DNA from: Crotalaria pallida
Taxonomy: Eukaryota; Streptophyta; Magnoliopsida; Fabales; Fabaceae
Assembly: GCA_037953625.1 (NCBI GenBank)
Contig: CM075652.1
Location: forward strand, 78,769,501-78,833,500
DNA: 64,000 bases
Reading direction: 5' to 3'
Every line of letters begins with the position of its first letter. Within the stretch, counting starts at the first letter, position 1. Made by a program: the position numbers and the translations under genes. The notes below the pieces were generated by a model that did no database searches, had not been told where the DNA came from, and worked only from the letters and a program-made list of their open reading frames with translations. Shown here piece by piece: positions 32,740 to 44,900 of the stretch.

Positions 32740-33225
32740 ATGAGGGACCTTCCGCAGTGGAGGTGAAGTGTTGTGCAAGCGGTTGAGCGAGGGACCTTCC
32801 TAAGTGGAGGTGAAGCACCCAACTAGGGGTTGAGAAATGCTTACTCCTGGCCGGTTTTCCCCAGAGTAGAGGGGCAAGTGGGGTGAGGAAAAGTGGGAAT
32901 TGTTATAAAAAGGTTAAAAAGTCAAAAATTGTTAAAAGGGGTGCATTGCATGAGGAACCCTCCTGCGGGGAGAATGTGAAGTGCACTGCACATAATGTCA
33001 AGATTGTTAAAAGTAGACATTGCGTGAGGAACCCTCCTGCGGGGAGAATGTGAAGCGCAATGCCAATAAAGTTTTTAAAGTAAAAAGTGGGCATTGTATG
33101 AGGAACACTCCTTCGGGGAGAACGAGAATTACAATGTCAATAAAATTATAAAGTTAAAAATTGTTAAAAAAATTGGTACATTGTGTGAGGAACCCTCCTT
33201 CGGGGAGAATGTGAAGCACAATGTA
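32740..33225 (+). repeat. Array of CTCC-UNCG-GGGAG hairpin units in the C leader
   Basis: Four clear units (near 32951, 33016, 33100 and 33188) contain GAGGAACCCTCCTKCGGGGAGA followed by A-rich spacers, and two more degenerate units lie near 32744 and 32790. Each folds into a CTCC...GGAG stem capped by TGCG or TTCG, both members of the very stable UNCG tetraloop class. The position just downstream of the primer site is where retroelement packaging and dimerisation signals lie; that role is inferred. Confidence 0.65.
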
Positions 33226-33237
33226 CAAGAGGGAGAA

Positions 33238-36048
33238 GTGAGGATGCATTGCATTGCATTGCATTGCATGAAAAGTGAAAGTGTTTTAAAGTGGAAAGTA
33301 AAGGAAAATGAATTGTTTCTTCATTGCATTAGTATCGCATGGCATCCGCATCGCATTGCATTTGCATCGTACTTAGAATATTGTCTGGTGCACGATAGAC
33401 CTTAGTTGATTCTTTGTAGTTAGGAGATTGTGTGCGAATAGTCATCATAGGGGTGAGTATATGTATATATATATATATATATATAAATATATAGAGTGCA
33501 TAATGTTAAGAGAAAAAGGGTCGGTTTAAGTTTGCAAAGGGAAATACTAACAAGTGATAAACGGAGAAAACTTGGGAGTTTTTAAATGTTGTAGGTGTTT
33601 CCCATTGCAAACCAAAAACCTAAGCGACATTAGATAAATAGTGGAGAGTAGAAGTGTTTTAAGTGTTAGGCTAAGGAAAGACTAAAGTTTTATACAAGGG
33701 GAAAATCCGAATAATGCCAAGGCAATGGAAAACGTAGTACGGGAATTCATTGGATTGCGAGGGCTACTACCACCGATCTAATGTAGTGTGGGAATTGGCC
33801 AATCCGACATTACATTTATCGGGAGGTGAAGTCGTCGAAATCTAGGAATTCGTGCACTACCATGAATTAGTGTACAATTTTCCATGTATAAAACCTTAAT
33901 GCCTAATCGTTTGTTGTTGTTGTTCTTTCTTGGATTGACTATGTGTATTGTGTATGTTTTGGGTGTATGTTTGTGGAATGGTGAAGTGTCAAAGTAATTG
34001 GATTGTGATTAGGAATGGAACCGTTCGAATTGAACGAATCATAGCTTTGATCCTAATCCAACCGAGTGACTAAGTTCACATCGATTAGATTAGTATCCAA
34101 GAGGATGAAAAATAAGATTTAAATTAAGCTAACGGTCGATTCCATTGCTAATCTAGATTCAAATAGTTATGACACCAGGAATGAAATAGAAATCGAGAAC
34201 TAATCGATCGGATTCGAACCACCGAACTATTCCAATTGGAAATTTGAAAGAATAAAAGAAACTTTTCGCCTAAGTTGGAAAGCGGTTCGAATTCAATCAA
34301 GAGGTCCTCGAAATGTATTTGATTATGAACTAAGTTAATGTTAAAGTAAACGAACGAAAGGTTGGGAGTGGAACCACAAAAATCAAACAATTTATTTTCG
34401 CGATTCTAATCTAACCAAGTAACTCAGTTGGCATCAGTTAGATTAAAATCTAAGGAAACCGTGACAATTTTTATATTAAACTTATGATTGGTTCTCACGA
34501 CTAAATTGAGTTCGATAACTTCAACACTAAACAGAAACAAAGTGTGAAGTTCTATCGGTTGAACTTAAACCCCGAAAGGTAATAATTGGAATTATGAAAA
34601 ACAAAGGATTTTTATCTAAGCGGAACCAGGGATCTGGGTTCAACCGGGAGGTTGATACACTAAGTTGAATTATGTTTAAGTGTGTCTATATATATATATG
34701 TGTGTGTATGTCTACCAAGTATTTTCTAGAAATGGTTTTGAAAAGATTTTCGAACTAAGCCTTTAAAATAGGAATTATAACACATAGGTATATATATGTA
34801 TATGTATTTTCAGGATATGCTTATGTATACGTATCTATATTTTTGTTATACGTTTATGTTTGTGTATAAATGTATATCCATTGTTTTCTTGGATTATTTT
34901 GGAAAGAGTTTTCAAACTAAGTTTTGGGAAATGTGAAGGATAGCGTGTTCGTGAATACTCTTATGATGTACTTGTATGTATGTATATATATATATTTTCC
35001 TGGCATATTTGTGTTTGTATATATAAATATATTCATGCACCTATGTGTAAAGTTTTGTTTTCTTTACTTTATTTTCATAAGGTATTTCTCGGAAGCTCTG
35101 CACTTTGAATTTCCCCCATAAAGTCCACAGGAGAACCATAACACCAATGAAAACTAACCAACTTAGTAAACTGTGAAACCAAAGAACCATCAAGACCTTT
35201 CAATAAGAAACCAAATAGAGTGAAGTATCCTAGAGCCTTGTCACATAAGAATTAGAGTGGTGCCCTCTATTCCGGAAGTGTGCTAGGTTACCATGGACCA
35301 GTGAGTACCTTAAGGGAAAACAGTAAACCAAAAAAAAAACCTGAGTCCCAAATCAAATACATGACTAACCCCTAAGTAACACATCCTAGTACTCTCCAAT
35401 TCTTCCAAGATTTAAGAGAGACCAAATAGTTAGTGAATTTTCAAACCTAGGTTGCCGGAGTGGAACTGTGAGCAAGAGTGTATGTGCCTACCCCAAACAA
35501 AAGAACCCAATCAAAAGAATATGGATTTTTAAACCATAACCTTCATAGTTGTAGATCACCAAGACTGAAAAGTACCTTGAGGTTAGAACCTAACCAGGGC
35601 ATAAGAATTATCAGAGAACTTCTGATTGATTTTTATGCAAGTTCTGGGAAGAGTAACCGTTAGTGAGAAAGTGGACCATGAGAGGACTACCTCATCTTGT
35701 TAAAAACCCGACAACTTTTAGGGTACCTGAGGATGAGGCAAGTTTAGCATCCACTAAGTAGAACCAAAGTCAGAACCAGTTAAGTAGAACCAATCTACAC
35801 CGAACCTGAGTCTACCGGGATAACCCAAGCTTAAGTGGGGGAGCACCCCAAAAATAGAATTTAAGATTTTGAAAAATTCTGAGAAATCGTTATTTTTACT
35901 ATCATGATTTTTACTACTATGATTCTTACTATATAAAACTAAATGGTTTAGAAACTTTACGTATTTCGTTAATTTTAAAAAGGGTTTTGAGAAAAACAAT
36001 TTTACAGGAACCTCCCTCCCATTTCTTTTCAAATGTTTTTCAACGGGT
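33238..36048 (+). other. C interior, non-coding
   Basis: No gag or pol homology is seen. Contents include GCATT pentamer repeats (33243-33270), a (TA)n run (33461-33490), TATG-rich stretches (34690-35060) and long non-coding sequence. The frames here are short and unsupported. Confidence 0.7.
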
Positions 36049-36086
36049 GAATTTCGGGGACGAAATTCTTTTAAGTGGTTGAGAAT
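36049..36086 (+). other. C pre-PPT hairpin and polypurine tract
   Basis: GAATTTCGGGGACGAAATTC (36049-36068) is a perfect inverted repeat, and TTTTAAGTGGTTGAGAAT precedes the right LTR. F has the identical hairpin at 41884-41903 and a purine-rich AAGTGGGGGAGAA tract. Confidence 0.7.
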
Positions 36087-37090
36087 TGTAACATCCTCAT
36101 TTTTATTATCCTAATAAGTATAATTATGAATATTTTATTTACATAAGAAAAATGAATTACAACTATTTTCCTAAGTATAGGTATATATTTGTATAAATAT
36201 ATCTTTGAGTAGATATTATTATTAGTAACTATATCCTCGTGTATATGTATGTGTGTGTATTTGTATGAGTACATCTATATGTATGTATGTTTAGGTATAT
36301 GCACTTAGGTTAAGTTAGGATATGTGTTTATGTGTATGTATATGTGTGTGCTCGTATGTATTCTTAGGTGTTAGTGTTTGTGTTCGTGTCCTTGTGTGTA
36401 TGCGTGTATTCGTGGTGTGATCGCATCGTTAGGTTGAATAGGGAAGTGTTCTAGAGCCGTTAGTTATAAGTTGAAGGGCAATTGGTTTAGGTTTAGATTG
36501 GCGTGGCTTTGATCGTGGAATTAGGGTTGTGTAGGATCGGGTGTCAGAGAGTTCCGTAGCCATAGAAGTGCTTTTAGTGTATTGATGTTGATAGAGTGAG
36601 TGGATAAGGATCCTAGGATAGAGCCTCGAGTTAAAGGGTAAACTTTAAGGTCTATGTGCGGAGAATTCCCTCGAATACATGTTTCGATGGAGTTCCGGAA
36701 CTTAGTGAATGTGTGAGGCAATCGGGATCGATTCGATCCTATTGATTATGCCTCGACAGTGGTTGGTTTTAAGGTTGAGTGGTTATAGAACATAGCTTAG
36801 ATCGATCGAGTTAGATCGAGTGTTTAAGAATAGGCTAAGTCTAGATTTCGAAGTGTCGAGTCGTTCGTCTTTTCGTGTATGTGAATTGTGTGTTTGTTGT
36901 TGTGATTTATGATTGTGATGTTTTGTGTGTGTTAGGAGGTGTTTAGAAGGTGTTTAGATAGTGGTATTATGATAGGACAAGTTAGGGTGCATTAGGATCG
37001 GCTTAGAACTCTTAGGAGGCTTGAAAGAAAGGAAAAATGGTGCATTAATCGATTAATGGGTCTGCTAATCGATTAAATTTTGAGCACCCT
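36087..37090 (+). repeat. C right LTR, first part
   Basis: This matches the first 1004 bases of the left LTR. It is interrupted at ACCCT by element F and resumes after 45168. Confidence 0.9.
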
Positions 37091-37462
37091 TGTAACATCC
37101 CTAATTTAATTCCAAGCTTGAATAGTGAAATAATAGGTTTAAAACGTAGGGAATGGGTAGATTAATTGCTTAAATAATTTTGGGAGCAAGGTGAGTAGTA
37201 ATTATAAGTACTAGGGGTTGTGTAAGAGACATTGGTAGCAATGGGCAAAATTATCTAAGCGAAATCGGGAGTTAAATCGGCGTTTTAAATGTTAGAAATC
37301 AGCCGAAAAGAGAAAATTAGGAATTTATTATAGGATGATAAGAAATCAAATTCCACCGTTGGATATGAAGTTTAAGGGATTAAGAAGCTTGTCTCCAAAT
37401 TTGGGCAAAATTCGACGGTTAACGAAGAAGTTATGATACGGTCAACTCAGAGTCAACAGACT

Positions 37463-37564
37463 CTCGCCCAGGCGGGAGAAATCCTCGCCCAGGCGAGCAG
37501 CGGAACAAAATAGCACCAGACAGTGGGGAGTGCACCCAGGCGAGCAGGAGGCCGCGCCCAGGCG
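37463..37564. promoter_or_regulatory. CGCCCAGGCG near-palindrome pairs in the F LTR
   Basis: Centres lie near 37469.5/37490.5 and 37537.5/37559.5 (spacing 21 and 22 bp). They sit upstream of the leader, like the palindromes of T1, T2 and C, but with a GC-rich core. The right LTR repeats them at 42282-42384. Confidence 0.7.
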
Positions 37565-38147
37565 CACGGTGCGCGAATCAGCAGCACCAGCACCATAAAT
37601 GGTGCGAAAATGACCCCCCAAACCCCCATTTTTCCAACCCTTCTTCCTCCCTCTCAACTCTCTCTCTCTCCGCCCCCAGCACCACCAACCGCCACCACCG
37701 GAGCCGCCCAAGGCCACCACCCCTCTCCTTGGCTCTTCCTCCTCCCCATAGATCTACTCTCTTCCTCCTCCCTCTTGATTTCTTTCTCTCTCTTCTTGGA
37801 TCCCCATCTCTCTCCACCACCAAACCCTCCACCATCCACCATGAACCACAACCATGAACAACCACCCACCACTAACCCAGCTCACCGCCACCATCAAGAA
37901 CCCCTTTTCCTTTTCTTCCCCTAGCTTTGCTCTCTCTCTCCCTCTTCCCTCTATTTGGTCTCTCTCTCCTTCCACCGGATCTCACCGGCGTCGTTACCGA
38001 CCTTGATCGCACCGGGCTTGTGTTGGCTACTCCGAGGCTTGAAGCTTTGGCCTCGATCCGGCCGCGATCGTTCTCAATAACGAGGAGCAACACCGACGCC
38101 GTCATCGACACCGAGCCACAACCCAGGTTCTTTTTAAAAGAAAGCCC

Positions 38148-38173
38148 GAGGTAAGAAGGGTTCGTATTACCTC
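38148..38173 (+). other. 5' splice site inside a GAGGTAA/TTACCTC hairpin (F left LTR)
   Basis: GAGGTAA (38148-38154) contains the putative donor GAG|GTAAGAAG. It is followed after 12 bases by its exact reverse complement TTACCTC (38167-38173), so the 5' splice site could be sequestered in a 7-bp stem. The right LTR has the same structure (42967-42992). Confidence 0.7.
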
Positions 38174-39167
38174 TACTTGAGAAGTAAATTCTAGGATGCT
38201 ATAGTGGTGACTAAGAATAGGGTAATTAAGGAATAAGTCAAGGAACCTTAGGGTAGTCCCCGCAAATATAAATGCTTTATTTAAAATGACAATGGAATAA
38301 ATTGGGTATGTATAGAATGAGTTCCGGAGTGAATGAGTATGATAGGATATTAAAAGAGTTAAAATAGAATGAAAGTGTAGGAAAACATGAAATAAAACCA
38401 AGGGAAATTAGTTAAGGAAAAACTAACTAAAATTGGGGGTAAAAGAATAAAGGGAAAATGTAATAGGCAAGAAGAGTAGAACTAACAAACTAAAAGACAA
38501 AAAGTAAAATAGTAAGTGAAGATTTAAATGGGATAAAAAGAAAAGGGGATTAGAAAGTGGAACACGGAATATATGTGGAATCAAATATGGGAAGAGAAAC
38601 AAAATAGTGAATTAGATATAAAAGGAAAATAGATACTCGGTAAAAGAAATTAACAAAAAGGATACTAAAACAAAAAGAGTGAGTTGTTAGGGAAGTTAAA
38701 TAAAATGTTGTAATAAGATATGGAAACTAAGCAAAATTAAGAAGGGTATCTAATTAAAGTAGAGTAATGAAATACGAATAATAAGTAAATAGAAGTGTGA
38801 GACAAAAGAATTAATGGAATAACTAAGAATTTGAAAAGGAGAGTTTAAGATATAACGACTATATCAAAGCTAAGTGGAGTTAGACGTAAACTAGAATAAT
38901 TAATAAAAAGAATAAGGAAAAAGGAAAAGGAAGAGAAGAAGAAAAAGAAAAGGATGAGTACGGGGCATTAAATAAGAGCTAGGAAACGAGAATTAAAATA
39001 TAATGTATATGGCGTAATCAAGCAGAACTAGTTAAAAATGAGAAACATATAAATATAAGAAGATAAAAGAAGGGTTAAGAAATTAAAAGAATTAAAGAGA
39101 ACTAAGGAAACTAAAAGTAAAGAGAAAAGACCAAGACGAATTAATGATGAGAAAGAAAATAAATGAT

Positions 39168-39669
39168 AATTGTCGCATGATGGTCGTGGTGACCCTGTGG
39201 CCTAATAAATATAAATGATAATTATCGCAGGATGGTCGTGGTGACCCTGTGGCCTAATAAATATAAATTATAATTGTCGCAGGATGGTCGTGGTGACCCT
39301 GTGGCCTAATAAATATAAATGATAATTGTCGCAGGATGGTCGTGGTGACCCTGTGGCCTAATAAATATAAATTATAATCGTCGCAGGATGGTCGTGGTGA
39401 CCCTGTGGACTAATAAATATAAATGATATTTGTCACAGGATGGTCGTGGTGACCCTGTGGCCTAATAAATATAAATAATAATCGTCACAGGATGGTCGTG
39501 ATGACCCTGTGGCCTAATAAATATAAATTATAATGGTCACAGGATGGTCGTGGTGACCCTGTGGCCTAATAAATATAAATAATAATCGTCGCAGGATGGT
39601 CGTGGTGACCCTGTGGCCTAATAAATATAAATTATAATCGTCACAGGATGGTCGTGGCGACCCTGTGGC
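39168..39669 (+). repeat. Ten 52-bp hairpin repeats in the F left LTR
   Basis: Ten tandem units each carry CACAGG/GGTC and GACC/CCTGTG arms (core GGATGGTCGTGGTGACCCTG) and an AT-rich linker AATAAATATAAATNATAAT. The hairpin arms are better conserved than the linker. The right LTR has ten matching units (43985-44490). Confidence 0.9.
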
Positions 39670-40025
39670 CAATTGATAAATGTAAAAGAAAAAGGAAAGA
39701 CAATGTAAAAGAAAAAGAATGGAAACGAAAGGATGAAAAGGGAAATGATATATATAAATGAATGTCGGGTTAAAAGTGGAATAAAATGTGGAAAAGTAAT
39801 AAGAGAATTAAAAGTTAAAAGAAAGTGAGAATAAGTGGATAACTAAAAGAAAATTAATTATATGGACATTTATGAGTAACAGATATTAATAATAGGGTAG
39901 GCTTAGTTTATTTCTATGTTTCTTTTAGATTTATCTTTTTAAGTTCTGTGTAATGATACCCTTCTTGCTATATTTTTGCAGGTATTGAAGTGGAGCTTAC
40001 ATGGAATATGGCCGAGCAGGATTTG

Positions 40026-40044
40026 CATTCCACTACGTGGAATG
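40026..40044 (+). other. F second-exon hairpin
   Basis: CATTCCAC and GTGGAATG form a perfect 8-bp stem with loop TAC (TGC in the right LTR, 44846-44864), about 45 bases downstream of the acceptor TTGCAG|GTATTGAAG. Solo LTR X has the same hairpin with one compensating pair change. Confidence 0.75.
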
Positions 40045-40352
40045 TTTATTGAATATTATGAGTGGACGTTTGTTTTTGTAAATTATAATATGAAATAGTC
40101 GTCGCCCTGAAACTTGTACTAATTGGGCGTTAGGATCTGTTATGACTGTTAAACTGTTGTGGTTTATCTTTTTAAATATTTCTGGACTGACAGGTTTTAA
40201 GAAGAAAATTTTTGGAAAGTCCGAAAAACAGAGGAAACTCTGTCCGTTTTTCCGGAAACATATTTTTTAAGTATTTTAATTTAAAAAGAAATTTTCAATT
40301 ACCATTTTTATAAAATCCTAAATTAATAAATAAAAGTAAGGGTGTTACAATT

Positions 40353-40364
40353 TGGTATCAGAGC
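40353..40364 (+). other. F primer binding site
   Basis: TGGTATCAGAGC follows the left LTR after three bases and matches the initiator-Met tRNA primer site. Confidence 0.9.
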
Positions 40365-40527
40365 AGTTTTTCCTCGGTCTTTGGAGTGTGGACTCACATC
40401 TCCGATGGTTACTCACCAAGCGAGTAACTAATTAGTTTAGTAAGAGTCTAAGTCTAAGAATAGGATATTTAGGTTATTGATTAAGTATTCAGTCTTTAAC
40501 CGGCTGTTCCCTCCATGACCTAACAGT

Positions 40528-40944
40528 ATGGCTGGGCGACGTGCCGAAAATGATCGGATGGCTGCTATATTAGAGAACCTGATTCAAATGAATCAGAATC
40601 AAGCACAAATGCAACAGAATCAAGCCGAAAACATCGCAACAGCAACAGTTGCAGCAATGAATTCTCAACCCCCAGCTCCAGTTGCGATTGATTGGTTGGC
40701 ACGATTCAGGAAGAATGATCCGCTAAAGTTTGAAGGAGGGTTCAATCCCGATGGGGCACAACTTTGGTTGCAAGAGATTGAAAAGATCCGAATAAACCAC
40801 CTAGTAATTCTACCTCTGTCGAAAGCCCGATTAAACTTTAATCCTATAGGATCTTTACCAAGACGCATGAACAGTGATTCGCAAACCAATCCCATTCAAG
40901 ACACTCTTATTCTATATTTCCACCGAGAACATCCAACTAAATGA
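40528..40944 (+). pseudogene. Gag N-terminal remnant of element F
   Basis: The 138-codon frame starts MAGRRAENDRMAAILENL, continues with a Gln/Asn-rich stretch and then FRKNDPLKFEGGFNPDGAQLW and LQEIEKI. This matches the beginning of plant chromovirus gag and aligns with T1 (PPGFSGGRCPEQAQFWLAEMNKIF). Homology stops near 40790, and the rest of the frame is unrelated. Capsid core, zinc knuckle, protease, RT, RNase H and integrase are all missing. The surviving part may be kept because it overlaps leader or packaging sequence, or it may simply mark the deletion breakpoint. Confidence 0.75.
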
Positions 40945-41921
40945 TCGAACCACCCTTCTAACTCGTGTGAGAATTTAGCCGTATGCGTAGGTATGAAGAG
41001 CCTAGCTAATCAATTCTTGGAATCAATTCAGTTTCCTCCCTGCCTTCAAATTACTCAGGTATGTTGATAATAAGTGGGGGAGACTTGGCGACTCAATTCG
41101 GATCCTATCCGAGCGACAATAACTAATAATCATACCATAAGCCATAGGACTATTAAATAGATAATTCCAAACGCTTCGTGGAGGATCGAATGAGAGTTAA
41201 ACTAGAGGTAAAACAATACCTCCCCAAAATAACACCGAATTGAGAAATAACAACTAGGCCTTGACCGAGACCAATCAATTAGCCGCAGATCCATAGAAAA
41301 CGCATCCTTCGACAGCTTTCTGCTGAAAATGCACACTTTGGGGATAATCTCTATTGTCTTCTTGCTTGACATGTATCCAGTCCATCTTGAGTCATCTTGC
41401 AAAGACCATGAGACTCATTCTTGAGTACTTCATGTTTCTTCTTTTCATCTTCACTCTCTTCAAGCTTCAAGCATCTCAGATGCATAGGTGAGAATTTGCC
41501 AAGTCGTAAAAACCCAGCATAGTTCAATGCCTACCGATAGACAGTCACCTACGTGTCCTTTTTTTCAGCCTTGGATACCGGTCGGGAAACGGTGTAATCT
41601 ATTCTGAGCAACGAATGAGCATACCCCCTAGCATGGATATAATCAAGTATGTCAATGCTAAGTAGGGGAGGATTTCAATCCAAGGAATGAGATATGGAAC
41701 TTTAATAATAAGAAAACTGACGACCCGGTGTAGATAGAGATAGTACGTAGTGCTAGAAGACAGACGTTGAAATGGGCATGGCCCTAACCATATATGGAGC
41801 CGGAAAGTAAAAATCGAAGGAAAGTGAAAACCGTAGTTAGAAGTTTACTCATGGGATGGTTCTCCATTTGAAGGAACTGAACGGAATTTCGGGGACGAAA
41901 TTCTAACAAGTGGGGGAGAAT
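40945..41921 (+). other. F interior, non-coding, with PPT
   Basis: No pol homology was found. The end carries the GAATTTCGGGGACGAAATTC inverted repeat (41884-41903) and the polypurine tract AAGTGGGGGAGAA (about 41908-41920) before the right LTR. Confidence 0.7.
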
Positions 41922-44900
41922 TGTAACATCCCTAATTTAATTCCAAGCTTGAATAGTGAAATAATAGGTTTAAAACATAGGGAATGGGTAGATTAATTGC
42001 TTAAAGAATTTTGGGAGCAAGGTGAGTAGTAATTATAAGTACTAGGGGTTGTGTAAGAGACATTGGTAGCAATGGGCAAAATTATCTAAGTTAAATCGGC
42101 GTTTTAAATGTTAGAAATCAGCCGAAAAGAGAAAATTAGGAATTTATTATAGGATGCTAAGAAATTAAATTCCACCGTTGGATATGAAGTTTAAGGGATT
42201 AAGAAGCTTTTCTCCAAATTTGGGCAAGATCCGACGGTTAACGAAGAAGTTATGATACGGTCAACTCAGAGTCAACAGACTCTCGCCCAGGCGGGAGAAA
42301 TCCTCGCCCAGGCGAGCAGCGGAACAAAACAGCACCAGACAGTGGGGAGTGCGCCCAGGCGAGCAGGAGGCCGCGCCCAGGCGCACGGTGCGCGAATCAG
42401 CAGCACCAGCACCATAAATGGTGCGAAAATGACCCCCCAAACCCCCATTTTTCCAACCCTTCTTCCTCCCTCTCAACTCTCTCTCTCTCCGCCCCCAGCA
42501 CCACCAACCGCCACCACCGGAGCCGCCCAAGGCCACCACCCCTCTCCTTGGCTCTTCCTCCTCCCCATAGATCTACTCTCTTCCTCCTCCCTCTTGATTT
42601 CTTTCTCTCTCTTCTTGGATCCCCATCTCTCTCCACCACCAAACCCTCCACCATCCACCATGAACCACCACCATGAACAACCACCCACCACTAACCCAGC
42701 TCACCGCCACCATCAAGAACCCCTTTTCCTTTTCTTCCCCTAGCTTTGCTCTCTCTCTCCCTCTTCCCTCTATTTGGTCTCTCTCTCCTTCCACCGGATC
42801 TCACCGGCGTCGTTACCGACCTTGATCGCACCGGGCTTGTGTTGGGTACTCCGAGGCTTGAAGCTTTCACCTCGATCCGGCCGCGATCGTTCTCAATAAC
42901 GAGGAGCAACACCGACGCCGTCATCGACACCGAGCCACAACCCAGGTTCTTTTTAAAAGAAAGCCCGAGGTAAGAAGGGTTCGTATTACCTCTACTTGAT
43001 AAGTAAATTCTAGGATGCTATAGTGGTGACTAAGAATAGGGTAATTAAGGAATAAGTCAAGGAACCTTAGGGTAGTCCCCGCAAATATAAATGCTTTATT
43101 TAAAATGACAATGGAATAAAATGGATATGTATAGAATGAGTTCCGGAGTGAATGAGTATGATAGGATATTAAAAGAGTTAAAATAGAATGAAAGTGTAGG
43201 AAAACATGAAATAAAACCGAGGGAAATTAGTTAAGGAAAAACTAACTAAAATTGGGGGTAAAAGAATAAAGGGAAAATGTAATAGGCAAGAAGAGTAGAA
43301 CTAACAAACTAAAAGACAAAAAGTAAAATAGTAAGTGAAGATTTAAATGGGATAAAAAGAAAAGGGGATTAGAAAGTGGAACACGGAATATATGTGGAAT
43401 CAAATATGGGAAGAGAAACAAAATAGTGAATTAGATATAAAAGGAAAATAGATACTCGGTAAAAGAAATTAACAAAAAGGATACTAAAACAAAAAGAGTG
43501 AGTTGTTAGGGAAGTTAAATAAAATGTTGTAATAAGATATGGAAACTAAGCAAAATTAAGAAGGGTATCTAATTAAAGTAGAGTAATGAAATACGAATAA
43601 TAAGTAAATAGAAGTGTGAGACAAAAGAATTAATGGAATAACTAAAAATTTGAAAAGGAGAGTTTAAGATATAACGACTATATCAAAGCTAAGTGGAGTT
43701 AGACGCAAACTAGAATAATTAATAAAAAGAATAAGGAAAAAGGAAAAGGAAGAGAAGAAGAAAAAGAAAAGGATGAGTACGGGGAATTAAATAAGAGCTA
43801 GGAAACGAGAATTAAAATATAATGTATATGGCGTAATCAAGCAGAACTAGTTAAAAATGAGAAACATTTAAATATAAGAAGATAAAAGAAGGGTTAAGAA
43901 ATTAAAAGAATTAAAGAGAACTAAGGAAACTAAAAGTAAAGAGAAAAGACCAAGACGAATTAATGATGAGAAAGAAAATAAATGATAATTGTCGCAGGAT
44001 GGTCGTGGTGACCCTGTGGCCTAATAAATATAAATTATAATTGTCGCAGGATGGTCGTGGTGACCCTGTGGCCTAATAAATATAAATTTTAATCGTCGCA
44101 GGATGGTCGTGGTGACCCTGTGACCTAATAAATATAAATGATAATTGTCGCAGGATGGTCGTGGTGACCCTGTGGCCTAATAAATATAAATTATAATCGT
44201 CGCAGGATGGTCGTGGTGACCATGTGGACTAATAAATATAAATGGTATTTGTCACAGGATGGTCGTGGTGACCCTGCGGCCTAATAAATATAAATAATAA
44301 TCGTCGCAGGATGGTCGTGGTGACCCTGTGGCCTAATAAATATAAATTATAATTGTCACAGGATGGTCGTGGTGACCCTGTGGCCTAATAAATATAAATA
44401 ATAATCGTCGCAGGATGGTCGTGGTGACCCTGTGGCCTAATAAATATAAATTATAATCGTCACAGGATGGTCGTGGCGACCCTGTGGCCAATTGATAAAT
44501 GTAAAAGAAAAAGAAAAGACAATGTAAAAGAAAAAGAATGGAAACGAAAGGATGAAAAGGGAAATGATATATATAAATGAATGTCGGGTTAAAAGTGGAA
44601 TAAAATGTGGAAAAGTGATAAGAGAATTAAAAGTTAAAAGAAAGTGAGAATAAATGGATAACTAAAAGAAAATTAATTATATGGACATTTATGAGTAACA
44701 GATATTAATAATAGGGTAGGCTTAATTTATTGCTATGTTTCTTTTAGGATTTATCTTTTTAAGTTCTGTGTAATGCTACCCTTCTTGCTATATTTTTGCA
44801 GGTATTGAAGTGGAGCTTACATGGAATATGGCCGAGCAGGATTTGCATTCCACTGCGTGGAATGTTTATTGAATATTATGAGTGGACGTTTGTTTTTGTA

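Larger units (their letters stand above)
37091..40349 (+). repeat. F left LTR
   Basis: The LTR runs from TGTAACATCCC to GGGTGTTACA. Order: CGCCCAGGCG palindrome pairs (37463-37564); CT-rich leader; donor hairpin (38148-38173); putative intron 38151-39981 with ten 52-bp hairpin units; acceptor TTTTTGCAG (ends 39981); and exon-2 hairpin (40026-40044). Confidence 0.92.

Noticed and set aside
32903..33405. Frames across the C leader repeat array
   Set aside because: They follow the tandem repeat and contain no recognisable domain; element C has no coding region.
37442..38154. Several overlapping Gly/Arg- and Pro-rich frames in the F LTR leader
   Set aside because: Low-complexity CT/CCA-rich DNA is open in many frames; none is supported by codon-level conservation between families.
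39168..39669. CRISPR-like array of about 52-bp repeats
   Set aside because: The whole unit including the linker is nearly identical, there are no unique spacers, and it lies inside a plant LTR.
42252..42743. 163-codon open frame in the F right LTR
   Set aside because: It lies in a low-complexity CT-rich leader, and the left LTR copy has a TAG inside it and the frame is not otherwise conserved.
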